DNA of 64,000 nucleotides from NCBI GenBank assembly GCA_020633235.1, contig JACKEA010000002.1, positions 1,364,001-1,428,000 on the forward strand, written 5' to 3'. Shown in pieces: positions 61,086 through 64,000 of this stretch. The translations under genes and the position numbers were made by a program. The notes under the pieces are model-generated. The model did no database searches, had not been told where the DNA came from, and saw nothing but the letters and a program-made list of their open reading frames with translations. The DNA is from Polyangiaceae bacterium. Its GTDB lineage: Bacteria; Myxococcota_A; Polyangia; Polyangiales; Polyangiaceae. The first letter of the stretch is position 1. Each line of letters opens with the position of its first letter.

Positions 61086-62993
61086 ATGACCAAGCTCCTC
61101 CGCGCCCTTCTGCTGTGTTTGCTACCGCTTTGCTCCGCCTGCTCTTCCTGCAGCAAGACCAAGGCGGACCCTGGAACGACGGCGAGCAGCAGCTCGAACC
61201 ACGTCGTCGCCGGCGACGCGCCGCGCACACTCACGGCATTCAAGGACCAGGCGGACCTGGACGCATTCCTCGCGCATCTCCGCGAGCAGCAAAAGGCAGC
61301 GCGCCGCCCGCGGGCCGCCGGCGCACAGCCCGCACCATCGCCCGCAGAAGAGCCGGCAGCGGAGGCCGAGGCGAAGTCGGACGAATCGGTCACCAACGTG
61401 CAGCACGCCGGCGTCGACGAAGGCGGGATCGTCAAGCTGCACCGCGGGCACCTGGTGGTGTTGCGCCGCGGCCGCCTGTTCACGATTCGGATGGACGACG
61501 ACACGTTGACTCCCGTCAGTCAGATCGACGCCTTCGGACCGGATATCTCGCCAGGAGGCGCTTGGTACGACGAGATGTTGGTGAGCGACGGCACCATCGT
61601 GGTGGTGGGCTACAGCTACCAGCGCGGCGGGACCGAGCTCGGCATCTTCGACATGGCGAGCGACGGCAAGCTCAGCTACCGCGCGACCTACCACCTGCGC
61701 TCCAACGACTACTACTCGTCCCGCAACTACGCGAGCCGCTTGGTGGGCAAGAAGCTGATCTTCTACTCGCCGCTCTACCTGCACTTGGACAACAAGCGGG
61801 ACTCCTTCCCCGCCCTGCGTCGCTGGCACACTGGCGCCACGGCCGCCGATTTCAAGCGCATCGTGACGCCCCAGCGCATCTACCGGCCGTTGATCGAGTC
61901 TTCGTTCCTGGCGCTGCACACGGTGACCACCTGCGATCTGGGAACGCCCGAGCTCTCCTGCGCCGCGACCAGCGTCATGGGCCCGGCCGGGCGCGTGTTC
62001 TACGTTTCGCCGAGTGCCGTCTACGTCTGGATGACGCACTGGGAACGCGACCCAGAAGGTCGCGCGCCCCGCTCCCTGGTGTATCGCATGCCGCTGGACG
62101 GCAGCGCGCCCTCGGCGTTGCGCGTGAAGGGCACCCCCATCGATCAGATGTCGTTCCTGGAAGGGAGTGACGGTTTCCTGAACGTGGTGGTGCGGGCCGA
62201 TGGCGGCGGCGACACCATGTGGCGTGCGGAGGTGAAGTCCGGCGACATGGCGCTCTTGCGCGTACCGCTCTCATCCTTCGGAGGCGGCGACGCGGAAGCG
62301 CCTTCGGAGAGCTACGCGACCTTGCCGCGGCCCCAGGGCTACGCCATGCAAAACCGCTTCGTCGGGGACTACGTGTTGTACGGGACGGGCAGCACCTGGG
62401 GACGACCGACCACGCCTAGGGACAGCAGCCTTTACGTCTACCGCTACGCCGGCGGCGGGCCCACGGCGGCGCTGCCGCTACCCCACGGCGTGGATCGCAT
62501 CGAAGCCGTGGGTCGCGATGCCGTAGCCGTAGGCTCGGACGGCACCGATCTCTACTTCACTCCCGTAGCCCTCGGTGAGACCCCGGCGCTGCGCCCGGCC
62601 TACAAGCGGGCCGGGGCCAGCCAGGGAGAAACGCGCAGTCACGGGTTCTTCTACAAATCCCAGAGCGAAGGCCAGGGCCTGCTCGGCCTGCCCATCGTGG
62701 GCGCAGGTCGTCCGGGCTACCGCCAGCTGCACGAAGGCTCGGCCTCCGTGTTGTTCTTGAAGAACGTCGGGCTGAGCTTCAGCGAGCTGGGCACGCTGCA
62801 GGCGCACGCCGGAGTGGGACAGGACGATGGCTGTCGAGCGTCCTGCGTCGACTGGTACGGCAACGCGCGCCCGCTCTTCTTCAAGAACCGCATCGTAGCG
62901 CTGCTCGGCTACGAGCTGGTCGAAGGTAGCCTCGACGGCACGAAGCTGTTCGAAAAGCGACGCACCAGCTTCGCTCCCACCGCCCCGCGCTGA
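61086..62993 (+). CDS. Secreted beta-propeller lipoprotein
   Basis: A 635-residue lipoprotein (lipobox PLCSAC) with a helical stretch (DLDAFLAHLREQQKAARR), then a beta-propeller of the secreted C-terminal-beta-propeller family. The hallmark VQHAGVDEGGIVKLHRGHLVVLRRGRLFTI (family consensus VDEADIVKTDG) opens the propeller near residue 107, and repeated blade segments run to the end. Most relatives are of unknown function and bind surface partners. An upstream ATG at 61080 adds two residues; ATG 61086 is used. A copy of the 3'-end repeat follows the stop. Confidence 0.85.
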   Translation: MTKLLRALLLCLLPLCSACSSCSKTKADPGTTASSSSNHVVAGDAPRTLTAFKDQADLDAFLAHLREQQKAARRPRAAGAQPAPSPAEEPAAEAEAKSDESVTNVQHAGVDEGGIVKLHRGHLVVLRRGRLFTIRMDDDTLTPVSQIDAFGPDISPGGAWYDEMLVSDGTIVVVGYSYQRGGTELGIFDMASDGKLSYRATYHLRSNDYYSSRNYASRLVGKKLIFYSPLYLHLDNKRDSFPALRRWHTGATAADFKRIVTPQRIYRPLIESSFLALHTVTTCDLGTPELSCAATSVMGPAGRVFYVSPSAVYVWMTHWERDPEGRAPRSLVYRMPLDGSAPSALRVKGTPIDQMSFLEGSDGFLNVVVRADGGGDTMWRAEVKSGDMALLRVPLSSFGGGDAEAPSESYATLPRPQGYAMQNRFVGDYVLYGTGSTWGRPTTPRDSSLYVYRYAGGGPTAALPLPHGVDRIEAVGRDAVAVGSDGTDLYFTPVALGETPALRPAYKRAGASQGETRSHGFFYKSQSEGQGLLGLPIVGAGRPGYRQLHEGSASVLFLKNVGLSFSELGTLQAHAGVGQDDGCRASCVDWYGNARPLFFKNRIVALLGYELVEGSLDGTKLFEKRRTSFAPTAPR

Positions 62994-63011
62994 CTCGCCC
63001 TCTACATGGGT

Positions 63012-63036
63012 TTGTTGGCGCGGCGCGAACCCCGTC
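63012..63036 (+). repeat. 3'-end repeat family, copy 9
   Basis: TTGTTGGCGCGGCGCGAACC then CCGTC, 18 bases past the beta-propeller stop. It is the clearest single copy of the core. The rest of the gap to 63105 contains no gene. Confidence 0.6.
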
Positions 63037-63105
63037 GCGTGGCGCCCCGGTTCGGCCCTTGCCAACGAGCGGGGCGCATCGCAAACGCCGTCGGCACATG
63101 TGCCA

Positions 63106-64000
63106 CTACTTCACGGGCAAGCGTACGAGATAGGACACGATTCCAAGGTTGGGCTTCGCGGCCCCAATCCAGAGGTGGGTTCGGGTGAGCCCGGCGAGGA
63201 ACTTGAACTTGTGGTCGTCTGGTAGCTGGAACGTGGTCGAGTCTCCGGTCTTGAGATCCCAGCTGCCAATGGCGATCTGTTTGGGTGCGACGAGGATTGG
63301 CATGCTGATTCGTCCGAAGCCGCCAATGGTGTCGTTCATGCTCGTGTTGATTGCGGGCAGCTTGGTGACGAGCTGTGGAGCGAGCTGAGCTGGATCCTCG
63401 CTGAAAGGTGTCGACCAGAGCTCGACACTATCGAAGGAGTTGACGTCCTTTCGCCCGATGCCTTTCAGGAAGCCGACGCGGGTGTGGGCGTAGGCGGGGA
63501 ATCCGTAATCGTCGTTTGACGACGGTGGCACCAGGTAGCTCTCTGGAGCTTTGATTCCATCCGACCAAGCGATCTTGCCCTGAAACGTCCCGCCGTCCTT
63601 CGTATCGTACTCCTGGAAAAGAAAGATCGAGCCTGCAGAGACCGGACTTAGAAAAGCAAGGGCGGGACCAGAGAGCGGCACCGGTGCAAACAGTTGGAAG
63701 TCACCGCCAGACAGGTCGGTAGAAGAGAGACGGTTGTTCGGCGCCCAACCCCAGACCCAGCGTTCTGGTCCGAGTGGATACCACGGTCCGGGTACACCGG
63801 GCGGAGGGGTGGTCAGGGTGACAGTCTCGACGGATTCCGTGCCAATCTCCGCAAGCACTCCCCCGAATACGGTTGCGCCCTGGCTCGCGACATGGACGGC
63901 AAATCGCGCGCTCCGAACAGATGCGGAGCTCAGAGAGCAGTCCGGTGTGTGTGTTTGGAAGCCATCGACAACGACACCATCCGGGCCCGTCACGAACACC
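63106..64000 (-). CDS. Hypothetical protein, N-terminus outside the window
   Basis: At least 297 residues, open to the window edge. The sequence is beta-rich with repeated aromatic-and-Ser/Asp segments (WYPLGPERWVWGWAPNN, PALAFLSPVSAGSIFLFQEYDT, SVELWSTPF), so a propeller or jelly-roll fold is possible; there is no catalytic motif I recognise. Its GC content is about 60% in sampled lines, against about 68-70% in neighbouring genes, and codon use is looser, which suggests recent acquisition or weak selection. Confidence 0.6.
   Translation of the reverse strand, partial: VFVTGPDGVVVDGFQTHTPDCSLSSASVRSARFAVHVASQGATVFGGVLAEIGTESVETVTLTTPPPGVPGPWYPLGPERWVWGWAPNNRLSSTDLSGGDFQLFAPVPLSGPALAFLSPVSAGSIFLFQEYDTKDGGTFQGKIAWSDGIKAPESYLVPPSSNDDYGFPAYAHTRVGFLKGIGRKDVNSFDSVELWSTPFSEDPAQLAPQLVTKLPAINTSMNDTIGGFGRISMPILVAPKQIAIGSWDLKTGDSTTFQLPDDHKFKFLAGLTRTHLWIGAAKPNLGIVSYLVRLPVK

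Overview
The window looks like chromosomal DNA of a myxobacterium, most likely of the Polyangia (Sorangium-like). Base composition is very GC-rich, with G or C at most third positions. Genes are packed head to tail, with many 1-4 base start/stop overlaps. Secreted lipoproteins are unusually common (about a dozen), several with Gly/Thr-rich spacers. There are two Hanks-type protein kinases with altered catalytic loops. This is inferred from style and gene families; there is no rRNA or other phylogenetic marker. I saw no tRNA, CRISPR array, prophage or insertion sequence.

1-10.4 kb: a LarA/DUF2088 protein (cut by the window edge) coupled to a HAD phosphatase; RNase D; ApaG; a secreted metallophosphoesterase, a putative envelope protein and a deoxyhypusine-synthase homologue in one tight minus-strand run; a pair of ArsA/GET3-like ATPases and a FadL-type porin. 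10.5-16.4 kb: two tandem paralogous lipoproteins, a UbiA prenyltransferase, and a striking secreted protein-arginine deiminase with two somatomedin-B-like domains, coupled to a HEAT-repeat protein and followed by a dense cluster of palindromes.

16.5-25.5 kb: a minus-strand run (GNAT-nitrilase fusion, low-molecular-weight phosphatase, fructosamine kinase, PPC-domain protein, unknown) that resembles a protein-deglycation/repair operon; a Na+/H+ antiporter; a second UbiA enzyme; two lipoproteins; an ABHD18-like hydrolase. 25.5-38.6 kb: a 1202-residue kinase-ATPase-TPR signalling protein, a TPR/PEGA protein, an SDR, an S46 dipeptidyl-peptidase, a sigma-54-controlled aldehyde dehydrogenase with DUF779 and a divergent AcoR-type activator, a secreted protein with LIGEDG repeats, and a DUF427 protein.

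38.7-46 kb: a complete RND efflux operon (TolC, adaptor, pump), then a membrane kinase. 46.1-54.7 kb: a Cys-rich lipoprotein and a coupled pair formed by an Hsp90-like GHKL ATPase and a 1778-residue protein that begins with a degenerate copy of the same domain. This pair is the best candidate here for an undescribed two-component machine. 54.8-64 kb: a TetR regulator whose own operators overlap its start, a fatty-acid-hydroxylase-family protein, an HNH-nuclease-family protein, DUF4396, an M23-type lipoprotein, an alpha/beta-hydrolase-like protein, a beta-propeller lipoprotein and a partial protein of lower GC.

At window scale, a roughly 25-base palindrome-forming repeat (core GCGGCGCGAA, often followed by CCCGTC and preceded by TGTTGGT) recurs about ten times, nearly always just 3' of a stop codon. 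It probably acts in transcript ending or stability.
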